The notes under the pieces are model-generated. The model saw nothing but the letters and a program-made list of their open reading frames with translations, was not told the origin of the DNA and made no database searches. DNA of 6,047 nt from an uncultured Bacteroidaceae bacterium. GTDB taxonomy: Bacteria; Bacteroidota; Bacteroidia; Bacteroidales; Bacteroidaceae. The position numbers and the translations under genes are program-made. Positions 1 through 5,634 of this stretch are shown here, in pieces. The stretch covers positions 1 through 6,047 of the forward strand of contig CAJGCJ010000114.1 in assembly GCA_904501775.1 (NCBI GenBank), read 5' to 3'. The stretch's first letter is position 1, and each line of letters starts with the position of its first letter.

Positions 1-419
1 CCCTTTGTGCGGCACTTGATGTAACCCTTAACGACAGCCTGCTCCTCCATAGCTTTATTAACAAGCTCCCAAGAACGGCTAGCGCGTGCTTTCTTGTGTG
101 AAAGGTTCAACTGACCTTTCTTGTCCTCCAAGTTCTCGATGTAAACCTCTACCTGGTCACCTACCTTAAGGTCGGGGTTGTAGCGGAACTCGCTGATGGG
201 GATAATTGCGTCCTGCTTGTAGTTGATGTCTACAATAACCTCGCGCTTGTTGATGCTGATAACTGTACCGTTAACAACCTCGCGGCTTGATACTTTGTTT
301 AGAGTGCCATTGTAGGCCTGCTCCAACTGTTCGTGTGAGAGACCTGAGATGTTCTCACCGTTTGCGTACTGATCCCAATCGAAATCGGGTGTACCTGTTA
401 ATACTCTTTCTTCGCTCAT
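1..419 (-). CDS. rpsA: 30S ribosomal protein S1, N-terminal part (cut by the left window edge)
   Basis: Ribosomal protein S1 binds mRNA on the 30S subunit through repeated S1 (OB-fold) domains and helps initiate translation. Reading the minus strand from the ATG at 419-417 gives 139 codons open to the edge. The protein starts MSEERVLTGTPDFDW, followed by an acidic linker to about residue 45. The first S1 domain spans about 46-112, with the segments GTVISINKREVIVDI (51-65) and SEFRYNPDLKVGD (76-88), and LSHKKARASRSWE (106-118) at its end. A second S1 domain begins near residue 126 (VVKGYIKCRTK). This is the typical Bacteroidetes S1 N-terminus. The full family protein has several more S1 domains, so most of the gene lies outside the window. 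No Shine-Dalgarno precedes the start, only A/T-rich sequence, as is usual in this phylum. The family call is firm. The start is well supported because the N-terminus resembles relatives. Confidence 0.95.
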   Translation of the reverse strand, partial: MSEERVLTGTPDFDWDQYANGENISGLSHEQLEQAYNGTLNKVSSREVVNGTVISINKREVIVDINYKQDAIIPISEFRYNPDLKVGDQVEVYIENLEDKKGQLNLSHKKARASRSWELVNKAMEEQAVVKGYIKCRTK

Positions 420-468
420 AATTTGTTTTAAGTTAATGAGTTAGACATTATGTTGATAGAATTCGGCT

Positions 469-477
469 GCAAAGATA
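469..477 (-). promoter_or_regulatory. Bacteroidetes -7 promoter element for rpsA
   Basis: The minus strand reads TATCTTTGC, an exact match to the Bacteroidetes sigma-ABfr -7 consensus TAnnTTTGC. It lies about 50 bases upstream of the rpsA ATG. Transcription would start a few bases downstream and leave a leader of roughly 40-45 nt. I see no good TTTG -33 element at the usual 19-21 base spacing. The nearest TTTG (512-509) is about 31 bases away. Confidence 0.6.
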
Positions 478-610
478 CTGCTTTTTTCGCTAAAAACCGC
501 TTGTTTTTCAAAGTTTTTGCATTTAATATGCGTATTTAATCCGTTATCTTTGTTGATAATTATATTAATGAATTGCGCTCGGCTTCGAGATGTTTATTTT
601 GTTATATTTT

Positions 611-644
611 TTTGTTTTTTTTCTATAATAATATATACATTTGC
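611..644 (+). promoter_or_regulatory. Promoter of marC (-33 and -7 elements)
   Basis: TTTG at 611-614 and TACATTTGC at 636-644 match the Bacteroidetes -33 and TAnnTTTGC -7 elements, with a 21-base spacer. This is the best two-part promoter in the window. Transcription should begin around 648-652, giving a leader of about 35-40 nt before the marC ATG at 687. The leader is A/T-rich and has no Shine-Dalgarno. A second possible -7 (TATCTTTG, 545-552) lies further upstream but has poorly spaced -33 support. Confidence 0.65.
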
Positions 645-686
645 AATAAAAAAATAGAAGACTAATTTTTTTATCAGATAAATTGT

Positions 687-1286
687 ATGGAGATTCTGGA
701 TAGTTTTAATTTTATGCACTTCTTGAGTGCATTCATTGTGATGTTCGCGATAATTGACCCTGTTGGCACAATGCCTATTATTGTGGGAATACGTGAGAGT
801 GGTAAGCGTATAGATGCAGGCAAGGCGGTGTTCTACTCTTTCTCGCTTATGATTCTGTTCTTCTATCTTGGCGATTGGATGTTGAGTCTTTTTGGCGTGG
901 ATATCAACTCATTTGCGGTAGCAGGTGCGCTTATCCTCTTCCTGATGGCGCTTGAGATGGTTCTGGGAATAGAAATATTCAAGGATTTTGGAGAGTTGGC
1001 CGGCAATGCAACGTATTTGCCAGTTGTTTTCCCTCTACTGGCCGGTCCGGGTTCATTTACGACGTTGCTTGCTCTGAAGGCTGAGTATGCTACGCTCAAC
1101 ATATTCCTTGGTTTAATGCTCAATGCTGTGGTGGTGTACTTTATGCTGCGTTTTACAAAGACTGTGAAACGCTTTTTGGGTAAAAGCGGGGTTTACTTTA
1201 TGAAAAAGTTCTTTGGAGTCATCCTGCTGGCCATTTCGGTAAAGCTGTTTACTTCCAATATCTCTTATCTGTTGGGCAATATCTGA
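687..1286 (+). CDS. MarC family integral membrane protein
   Basis: This is a 199-residue hydrophobic protein of the MarC (UPF0056) family, inner-membrane proteins of unknown substrate. The family was named after a gene beside the E. coli mar locus, but a role in multidrug resistance has not held up. About six membrane spans are visible, near residues 10-32, 46-70, 74-95, 110-130, 138-157 and 170-192. Two family signatures are present. DPVGTMP (24-30) ends the first span, and PLLAGPGSFTT (116-126) lies in the fourth. The length fits the usual size of about 190-220 residues. The ATG at 687 follows a strong promoter at the right distance, and the first span would be damaged by a later start. The gene is monocistronic: rpsA diverges upstream and rng converges downstream beyond a terminator. 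The family is certain; the physiological role is not known. Confidence 0.92.
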   Translation: MEILDSFNFMHFLSAFIVMFAIIDPVGTMPIIVGIRESGKRIDAGKAVFYSFSLMILFFYLGDWMLSLFGVDINSFAVAGALILFLMALEMVLGIEIFKDFGELAGNATYLPVVFPLLAGPGSFTTLLALKAEYATLNIFLGLMLNAVVVYFMLRFTKTVKRFLGKSGVYFMKKFFGVILLAISVKLFTSNISYLLGNI

Positions 1287-1303
1287 TTCGAACACTATAT
1301 GGC

Positions 1304-1345
1304 ATACAGAAAGGGGCAAGCGAAAATGCTTGCCCCTTTCTGTAT
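1304..1345. terminator. Bidirectional intrinsic terminator between marC and rng
   Basis: There is a perfect 18-bp inverted repeat. ATACAGAAAGGGGCAAGC (1304-1321) pairs with GCTTGCCCCTTTCTGTAT (1328-1345) around a six-base loop (1322-1327). The stem has a GC-rich core next to the loop and an A/T-rich base, so either strand yields a hairpin whose 3' arm ends in a U-rich run. It starts 18 bases after the marC stop and lies 15 bases beyond the rng stop. This is the expected place for a shared terminator of two convergent genes. Confidence 0.88.
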
Positions 1346-1360
1346 AGGTTAGCTCTGTAG

Positions 1361-2938
1361 CTATTTGATCTCGGATTCCTCTTTCATGTCTATCTCTTTG
1401 CCTTGCGCATCGTAGAAGTGGTATTCGAGCAATGCAAGGCTTTGATTAGGTATTATACGTATTCCCAGTCCGTATTTCATTTGCCATTTTCTGTATAGCG
1501 AAATGAAACCTTTGTTAATGTATGCAGCAACATAGGGGTGGATGTGAAGTGTGAATTTATGTACTCCGATGCTGCTTGTCAGTGTGTTTATCTTGCTCTC
1601 CAATGTATCTGTAAACTGTATCGAGGGCTGTATCTTGCCTTTGCCAAAACATACGGGGCATTGCTCCTCGACGGGCATGTTTATTGCAGGACGTACTCTT
1701 TGACGTGTTATTTGCATAAGTCCGAACTTGCTGAGCGGCAATATGTTGTGCTTGGCCCGGTCGTTTTCCATGTTCTGCATCATGCGCTCGTAGAGCTTTT
1801 GGCGGTTCTCGGACTTGTCCATGTCGATGAAGTCTACCACTATGATGCCGCCCATATCGCGAAGTCGCAATTGGCGTGCCAATTCATCGGCAGCTGCAAG
1901 GTTTACCTCAAGGGCATTGTCTTCTTGGTTTGTCGCGTTGTTGCGCGCTTTGTTTCCGCTGTTTACATCTACTACGTGAAGTGCTTCGGTGTGCTCTATT
2001 ACCAAATATGCGCCTCCCTTGAATGATACTATTTTGCCGAATGACGATTTTATCTGCTTTGTGATGGCAAAATGGTCGAATATGGGCAACTCGCCGCGAT
2101 AGAGCTTTACAATGTCGGCACGGTCGGGTGCAATGAGCGACACGTAGTTCTTGATATTGCGCCACACCTCTTGATTGTTTACATGGATACTTTCGTATGA
2201 GGGGTTGAAGAGGTCGCGCAGAAGTGCTACTGTGCGGTCGGACTCTTCGTAGACCAAGGTTGGCGGCTTTGTGCTTTTTTGTGCTTTTGCGATGAGCGTT
2301 TCCCAACAGTTTACAAGATGACGCAACTCTGCGTCAAGGTCGGCTACCTTTTTGCCTTCTGCTACTGTGCGTACTATAATGCCGTAGTTCTTTGGCTTTA
2401 TGCTTTGCAGCAGTTGCTTGAGGCGGGTGCGCTCTTCGGGTGACTTGATTTTTGAAGATACGGAAACTTTGTCTTCAAAGGGTATCAGTATCAAAAAACG
2501 GCCTGCAAATGAAATTTCTGCACTAAGACGGGGACCTTTTGTGTTTATGGGCTCTTTGGTAACCTGTACCAATATTTCTTGTCCTGTCTGCAGCGCTTCG
2601 GATATGTTTCCCTCTTTTCCCTTCTCGGGCGCTATTGTGGCCTTTGACATGGGGAAACTCTTTTTGCGGTCGTTGATGACCTGCTTCAGATACTTTTGGT
2701 GAGAGAAGAATTGTGGACCTAAGTCCAGATAGTGTAGGAATGCGTCTTTTTCGGAACCCACGTCGACAAAGCAGGCATTGAGCCCGGGCATAATCTTCTT
2801 TACACGCCCAAGGTATATGTTGCCTACCGAAAATGATGCTGTCTGTTCTTCTCGTTGGAACTCTACCAGTTGCTTGTCTTCAGTGATGGCAATGGAGACT
2901 TCGTTTGATTGAACATTTACAATGAGTTCGCTTGTCAC
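1361..2938 (-). CDS. rng: RNase E/G family endoribonuclease (ribonuclease G)
   Basis: This 525-residue protein is a single-strand-specific, Mg-dependent endoribonuclease that in related bacteria processes rRNA precursors and decays mRNA. An S1 domain starts at about residue 36 (SVGNIYLGRVKK) and is interrupted by a lysine-rich insertion at about 85-115. The RNase H-like and DNase I-like catalytic part follows. D324 in VVDVNSG and D369 in IIVVDFIDM correspond to the metal-binding aspartates D303 and D346 of E. coli RNase E. C427 and C430 in CPVC form the zinc-link that holds dimers together. The protein ends soon after the small domain and lacks the long RNase E scaffold tail, so it is RNase G-like in architecture, slightly longer than the E. 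coli RNase G of about 490 residues. The start codon is GTG (2938-2936), chosen because MTSELIVNVQ matches the family N-terminus. It is probably co-transcribed with the two upstream minus-strand genes, with a hairpin in its leader. Confidence 0.95.
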   Translation of the reverse strand: MTSELIVNVQSNEVSIAITEDKQLVEFQREEQTASFSVGNIYLGRVKKIMPGLNACFVDVGSEKDAFLHYLDLGPQFFSHQKYLKQVINDRKKSFPMSKATIAPEKGKEGNISEALQTGQEILVQVTKEPINTKGPRLSAEISFAGRFLILIPFEDKVSVSSKIKSPEERTRLKQLLQSIKPKNYGIIVRTVAEGKKVADLDAELRHLVNCWETLIAKAQKSTKPPTLVYEESDRTVALLRDLFNPSYESIHVNNQEVWRNIKNYVSLIAPDRADIVKLYRGELPIFDHFAITKQIKSSFGKIVSFKGGAYLVIEHTEALHVVDVNSGNKARNNATNQEDNALEVNLAAADELARQLRLRDMGGIIVVDFIDMDKSENRQKLYERMMQNMENDRAKHNILPLSKFGLMQITRQRVRPAINMPVEEQCPVCFGKGKIQPSIQFTDTLESKINTLTSSIGVHKFTLHIHPYVAAYINKGFISLYRKWQMKYGLGIRIIPNQSLALLEYHFYDAQGKEIDMKEESEIK

Positions 2939-2969
2939 GGTTAATTAAAATTAATTTGGTTTCTTAATG

Positions 2970-3021
2970 CAAAGAACAAACTTGCAGTGTGCATTTCATT
3001 GCCGTGCAGGTTTGTTCTTTG
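2970..3021 (-). promoter_or_regulatory. Hairpin in the rng leader (attenuator, processing site or terminator)
   Basis: An inverted repeat lies between the small basic gene and rng. The outer 12 bp are perfect: CAAAGAACAAAC at 2970-2981 against GTTTGTTCTTTG at 3010-3021. After one mismatched position (2982/3009) there are four more pairs (TGCA 2983-2986 with TGCA 3005-3008), around an 18-base loop. The 3' arm on the minus strand is U-rich (GUUUGUUCUUU). It could partially terminate transcripts from hup and the small gene before rng. It ends 31 bases before the rng GTG, so it could also be a cleavage or autoregulatory element, as is known for the E. coli rne 5' leader. The hairpin is certain as sequence; its function is inference. 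Confidence 0.6.
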
Positions 3022-3038
3022 AATTCATTCAGACATTT

Positions 3039-3131
3039 TTACTTCTTGCTCTTATGTCTGTTCTTTCTCAGTCTTTTTTTACGCTTGTGCGTAGACATTT
3101 TATGTCTTTTTTTCTTTTTACCGCTGGGCAT
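3039..3131 (-). CDS. AURKAIP1/COX24 domain-containing small basic protein (putative ribosomal protein, mS38-like)
   Basis: A 30-codon frame starts at the ATG at 3131-3129 and ends with TAA at 3041-3039. The protein begins MPSGKKKKRHKMSTHKRKK and ends RLRKNRHKSKK. Eighteen of its 30 residues are Lys or Arg, with three His, and there are no acidic residues. The pattern K-R-H-K-M-x-T-H-K-R-K-K-R-L-R-K-x-R-H-K is the signature of the AURKAIP1/COX24 family. In mitochondria this family includes mS38, a small-subunit ribosomal protein, and many Bacteroidetes genomes carry a short stand-alone version. A ribosomal or RNA-binding role is inferred from this homology and from the composition. The gene begins 31 bases downstream of the hup stop and lies upstream of rng, all on one strand. 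It is too short for standard ORF length cut-offs. I am confident that it is a real gene and less confident of its exact function. Confidence 0.85.
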   Translation of the reverse strand: MPSGKKKKRHKMSTHKRKKRLRKNRHKSKK

Positions 3132-3161
3132 AATTAGTAATGTTTATTAGTTAATATTATA

Positions 3162-3437
3162 TTATTTCTTTACGTCTGACATGAATGTCTTTGCGGGCTT
3201 GAATGCCGGTATGTCGTGAGCAGGAATGATAAGTGTTGATTCCTTATGGATATCACGTGCGGTTTTTTCTGCTCTTCTCTTTATGATGAAACTACCGAAT
3301 CCACGCAAGAATACGGGCTTGTGATTCGACAATGACTCTTTTACTACATCCATGAATGCTTCAACAGTAGCGAGAACAACAGTCTTCTCGATTCCTGTCT
3401 TTTTTGCAATTTCGTTAACAACCTCTGCTTTTGTCAT
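3162..3437 (-). CDS. hup: HU family DNA-binding protein
   Basis: This 91-residue histone-like protein dimerises and bends DNA as part of nucleoid architecture. The length matches HU/IHF (about 90). Helices occupy about 1-40 (MTKAEVVNEIAKKTGIEKT at the start). The core motif RGFGSF is at 45-50, and the beta-arm region about 53-75 is followed by IPAFKPAKTF (76-85), the family's C-terminal signature. At the position equivalent to the DNA-intercalating Pro63 of E. coli HU (in GRNP) this protein has Ile63 (ARDI). This resembles a divergent Bacteroidetes HU group and may mean milder DNA kinking. The start ATG at 3437-3435 gives the canonical MTKAE N-terminus. It is the first gene of a probable hup - small basic protein - rng transcription unit. 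It could belong to the IHF-like subgroup, which cannot be resolved by eye. Confidence 0.94.
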   Translation of the reverse strand: MTKAEVVNEIAKKTGIEKTVVLATVEAFMDVVKESLSNHKPVFLRGFGSFIIKRRAEKTARDIHKESTLIIPAHDIPAFKPAKTFMSDVKK

Positions 3438-3485
3438 TTTTAGTGTAAATTATATTCTGGTTTATCCAATGTTAATTTTCGGATG

Positions 3486-3494
3486 GCAAATATA
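3486..3494 (-). promoter_or_regulatory. -7 promoter element for hup
   Basis: The minus strand reads TATATTTGC, matching TAnnTTTGC, about 49 bases upstream of the hup ATG. A partial -33 (TTTC at 3518-3515 on the minus strand) lies at approximately the right spacing. The element would drive hup and probably the genes downstream of it. Confidence 0.55.
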
Positions 3495-3709
3495 TAGCTT
3501 TTTTTACTTATGCCGAAATTTAACTGTGTTTTTTTTATTAAAAATGCTGATTTTGTGAGGTTTTGTGTTGTTACGATGATTAAACGGGTGTTAGAAGTTG
3601 TCACCTTTTCGCATTTTTAAACAACTCAACAACAGCCTTCTGACAATTACTGTATTTATCTTTATTAAGATATGTTTTATATCTATTTTTTTTATTAATG
3701 TTTTTGTTG

Positions 3710-3718
3710 TATTTTTGC
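3710..3718 (+). promoter_or_regulatory. -7 promoter element for the ssb-gldE operon
   Basis: TATTTTTGC matches the TAnnTTTGC consensus 36 bases upstream of the ssb ATG. The region 19-21 bases further upstream is a T run rather than a clear TTTG, so only the -7 half is well supported. Transcription would start near 3722-3727 and leave a leader of about 30 nt. Confidence 0.55.
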
Positions 3719-3754
3719 AGCGATAAATTAACAGGTTATAAATAACATTATTAT

Positions 3755-4135
3755 ATGTCGGTAAATAAAGTCATACTTATAGGAAACGTTGGTAAGGAAC
3801 CCGATGTGCGTCATCTCGACCGCAATGTAACAGTGGCTAATCTGGTGCTTGCGACAACCGAGCGTGCTTATACATTGCAGAATGGTACAACTGTGCCCGA
3901 GCGCACAGAGTGGCATAATATCGTATTGTGGGGTGGCTTGGCCGATATCGCCGAGAAATATGTACACAAAGGCGACCGCATATATGTCGAGGGCAAGATA
4001 AGAACAAATACCTATGAAGATCAGAACGGTATCCGCAGATACAGAACCGAGATTCTGGCCGAGAATCTTGAGATGCTGACTTCGCGTCAGGGTGTTGCAA
4101 TCGGTGCAGAAGGCAATTCCAATATAAACTCATAA
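3755..4135 (+). CDS. ssb: Single-stranded DNA-binding protein, short form without an acidic C-terminal tip
   Basis: SSB coats single-stranded DNA during replication and repair. The 126-residue protein has a complete OB fold over residues 1-108: MSVNKVILIGNVGKEP at the N-terminus, TEWHNIVLWG (51-60) with W53 matching E. coli W54 and W59 at the F60 position, and YVHKGDRIYVEGKIRT (69-84). After the OB fold only about 18 residues remain, ending GAEGNSNINS. There is no Pro/Gln/Gly-rich linker and no DDLPF-like acidic tip, which in most bacterial SSBs recruits partner proteins. The stop codon is followed 17 bases later by gldE, and no tail can be found in another frame in that gap. The ATG at 3755 gives the conserved N-terminus. 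It probably forms an operon with gldE. The family is certain. Whether this is the main replicative SSB or a paralogue cannot be told from the window. Confidence 0.94.
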   Translation: MSVNKVILIGNVGKEPDVRHLDRNVTVANLVLATTERAYTLQNGTTVPERTEWHNIVLWGGLADIAEKYVHKGDRIYVEGKIRTNTYEDQNGIRRYRTEILAENLEMLTSRQGVAIGAEGNSNINS

Positions 4136-4152
4136 TCGTTTATTCCTGATAG

Positions 4153-5484
4153 ATGATGGGCTCTATTTTTGCTCTTTTGCAATTCTTTTCTATTCCTTTA
4201 TCTTATGTAGGGTTCAGTGTTCCCGGCTTCGGGGCAATAGTTGCGTTGATTATAGCAATGCTGTTGTTGGTGGTTTCGGGCTTCATATCGGGCTCCGAGA
4301 TTGCTTTCTTCTCGCTGTCGCCTGCTGAACTTGCAAAATGTCGTGAGAGTGATTCGGCATCGGATAAACGTATAATAGAATTGGTGGAACAGCCCGACAG
4401 GCTGTTGGCTACAATACTGATTACAAACGATTTTGTCAATGTCGGTATTGTTATGCTGCTGAACTTTTTCTTTATGTCGGTGCTTAGCTTTGCTGCTCCA
4501 TGGCTTGAATTCCTGCTGCTGACTGTGGTGCTGACATTCCTGTTGCTGCTATTTGGTGAGGTAATGCCTAAACTCTATTCAAAGAATAATGTATGGACAT
4601 TTGCGCATGTAGCGTCGGGTCCTTTGTATGTGCTGCACCGCCTTCTCGCTCCATTCTCGGGTCTTTTGGTGCGCTCTACAACCTTTACCGACAGGCTGGC
4701 TTCCAAGGGCAGCTATTCTCTGTCGGTGGATGAACTGGAGCAGGCGCTTGAACTTACAGACAAAAAGGAAATTGGAGAGCAAAAGAATATGCTCGAGGGT
4801 ATAATACGTTTCGGAGATGAGACGGTAAAAGATATTATGACATCGCGAATGGATATGGTTATGCTCGATATACATGCACCGTATGTCGAGGTGTTGCGCT
4901 GTGCAGCCGATAATGCCTATTCCCGTATACCTGTATATGGAAGTACACAGGATGATATACGCGGTGTACTTTATATTAAGGATCTTATACCTTATCTTAA
5001 TAGGGGGAATAATTTCCGTTGGCAGACACTTGTGAGACAGCCTTATTTTGTTCCCGAAACAAAGAAGATCGATGATCTGCTGTGCGATTTCCAGACAGTA
5101 CGCGTACACATGGCTATAGTAGTGGATGAATTTGGCGGAGTCTCGGGATTGATTACACTCGAGGATATCATTGAAGAGATAGTGGGAGAGATTAACGACG
5201 AGTTTGATGAACCCGATACATCATACGAGCGTATCGATGACCATACATTCGAGTTTGACGGCAAGACATTGTTGAGCGATTTCTATAAGATTCTTGATTT
5301 TGATGCCGACGATTTCGAGGAGTATGTTGGCGAGGCCGATACTCTGGCGGGTCTGCTGCTGGAGATAAAAGGCGAATTCCCCAAGTTACACGAGAAGTTG
5401 AAGTGCAACGATATAGTATTCGAGGTGGTTCAGAAAGACCGCCATCGCATAGTCCGAATAAGGGTTATTCTGCCCGAGGAGTGA
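4153..5484 (+). CDS. gldE: CNNM/CBS/CorC-domain membrane protein, GldE type
   Basis: This 443-residue membrane protein has the HlyC/CorC (hemolysin C-like) architecture. An N-terminal CNNM (DUF21) domain spans about 26-190, with spans near 27-45, 87-111 and 117-137 and the signatures SGSEIAFFSL (46-55) and GEVMPK (135-140). A CBS pair follows. CBS1 is at about 224-285 (VKDIMTSRMDM, YSRIPVYG, GVLYIKDL) and CBS2 at about 293-350 (AIVVDEFGGVSGLITLEDII). A CorC-type C-terminal domain (about 362-442) completes it. Relatives are linked to Mg or other cation efflux. In Flavobacterium johnsoniae GldE is linked to gliding motility, and GldE-type proteins sit after ssb across Bacteroidetes. Gliding cannot be inferred for this organism, since non-motile Bacteroidales also have the gene. 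Two adjacent ATGs (4153 and 4156) are possible starts. The 17-base gap after ssb suggests co-transcription. Confidence 0.92.
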   Translation: MMGSIFALLQFFSIPLSYVGFSVPGFGAIVALIIAMLLLVVSGFISGSEIAFFSLSPAELAKCRESDSASDKRIIELVEQPDRLLATILITNDFVNVGIVMLLNFFFMSVLSFAAPWLEFLLLTVVLTFLLLLFGEVMPKLYSKNNVWTFAHVASGPLYVLHRLLAPFSGLLVRSTTFTDRLASKGSYSLSVDELEQALELTDKKEIGEQKNMLEGIIRFGDETVKDIMTSRMDMVMLDIHAPYVEVLRCAADNAYSRIPVYGSTQDDIRGVLYIKDLIPYLNRGNNFRWQTLVRQPYFVPETKKIDDLLCDFQTVRVHMAIVVDEFGGVSGLITLEDIIEEIVGEINDEFDEPDTSYERIDDHTFEFDGKTLLSDFYKILDFDADDFEEYVGEADTLAGLLLEIKGEFPKLHEKLKCNDIVFEVVQKDRHRIVRIRVILPEE

Positions 5485-5496
5485 TTCACATTTGCG

Positions 5497-5512
5497 ACAC
5501 TTTGTGCAGTGT
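5497..5512 (+). terminator. Weak possible terminator after gldE
   Basis: ACACT at 5497-5501 and AGTGT at 5508-5512 form a 5-bp hairpin with a six-base loop, 13 bases after the gldE stop. A T-rich stretch follows (about 5519-5532), separated from the stem by several A residues. The stem is short and the U tract is displaced, so this is a tentative call. Confidence 0.25.
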
Positions 5513-5566
5513 AAAAAGTTCTTTATTTTTTTTAACAGATATTCTCTTTATTTACAATAAAAAGAG

Positions 5567-5575
5567 TAACTTTGC
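5567..5575 (+). promoter_or_regulatory. -7 promoter element for the DUF308-like gene
   Basis: TAACTTTGC matches TAnnTTTGC about 60 bases upstream of the ATG at 5635. This suggests that the last gene has its own promoter rather than depending only on the ssb-gldE operon. No clear TTTG -33 is seen at the usual distance; TTTA copies occur at 5547-5554. Confidence 0.5.
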
Positions 5576-5634
5576 GTATTGACCAATTGTTATAAACAGA
5601 CAGTTTATTAATAATTATTAATGTGCAAAGTTAT

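Larger units (their letters stand above)
3438..3754. other. 317-bp AT-rich divergent intergenic spacer between hup and ssb
   Basis: No gene is supported here. The ends hold the two divergent promoters: the hup -7 element at 3486-3494 and the ssb -7 element at 3710-3718. The middle (about 3500-3700) is AT-rich with long T runs. It contains short, weak inverted repeats such as TTGTCA at 3598-3603 with TGACAA at 3641-3646, and TGTTGTT at 3566-3572 with AACAACA at 3628-3634. None forms a convincing terminator or riboswitch. The only small frame I noticed, 14 codons at 3576-3620, shows no family resemblance. Confidence 0.6.

Noticed and set aside
1538..2026. 162-codon plus-strand open frame
   Set aside because: It is wholly antisense to the conserved catalytic half of rng. 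It is rich in Cys, Tyr and Leu in a pattern expected from the reverse complement of rng codons, and it resembles no family.
1908..2306. 132-codon minus-strand open frame
   Set aside because: It is an out-of-frame shadow within rng, very rich in Arg, His and Ser, a composition typical of a wrong reading frame.
3576..3620. 14-codon frame (MIKRVLEVVTFSHF) in the hup-ssb spacer
   Set aside because: It is short, has no promoter element close upstream and no family resemblance, so it is probably chance.
4579..5109. 176-codon minus-strand open frame
   Set aside because: It lies entirely inside gldE on the opposite strand, over the conserved CNNM and CBS domains, with no promoter element or family resemblance.
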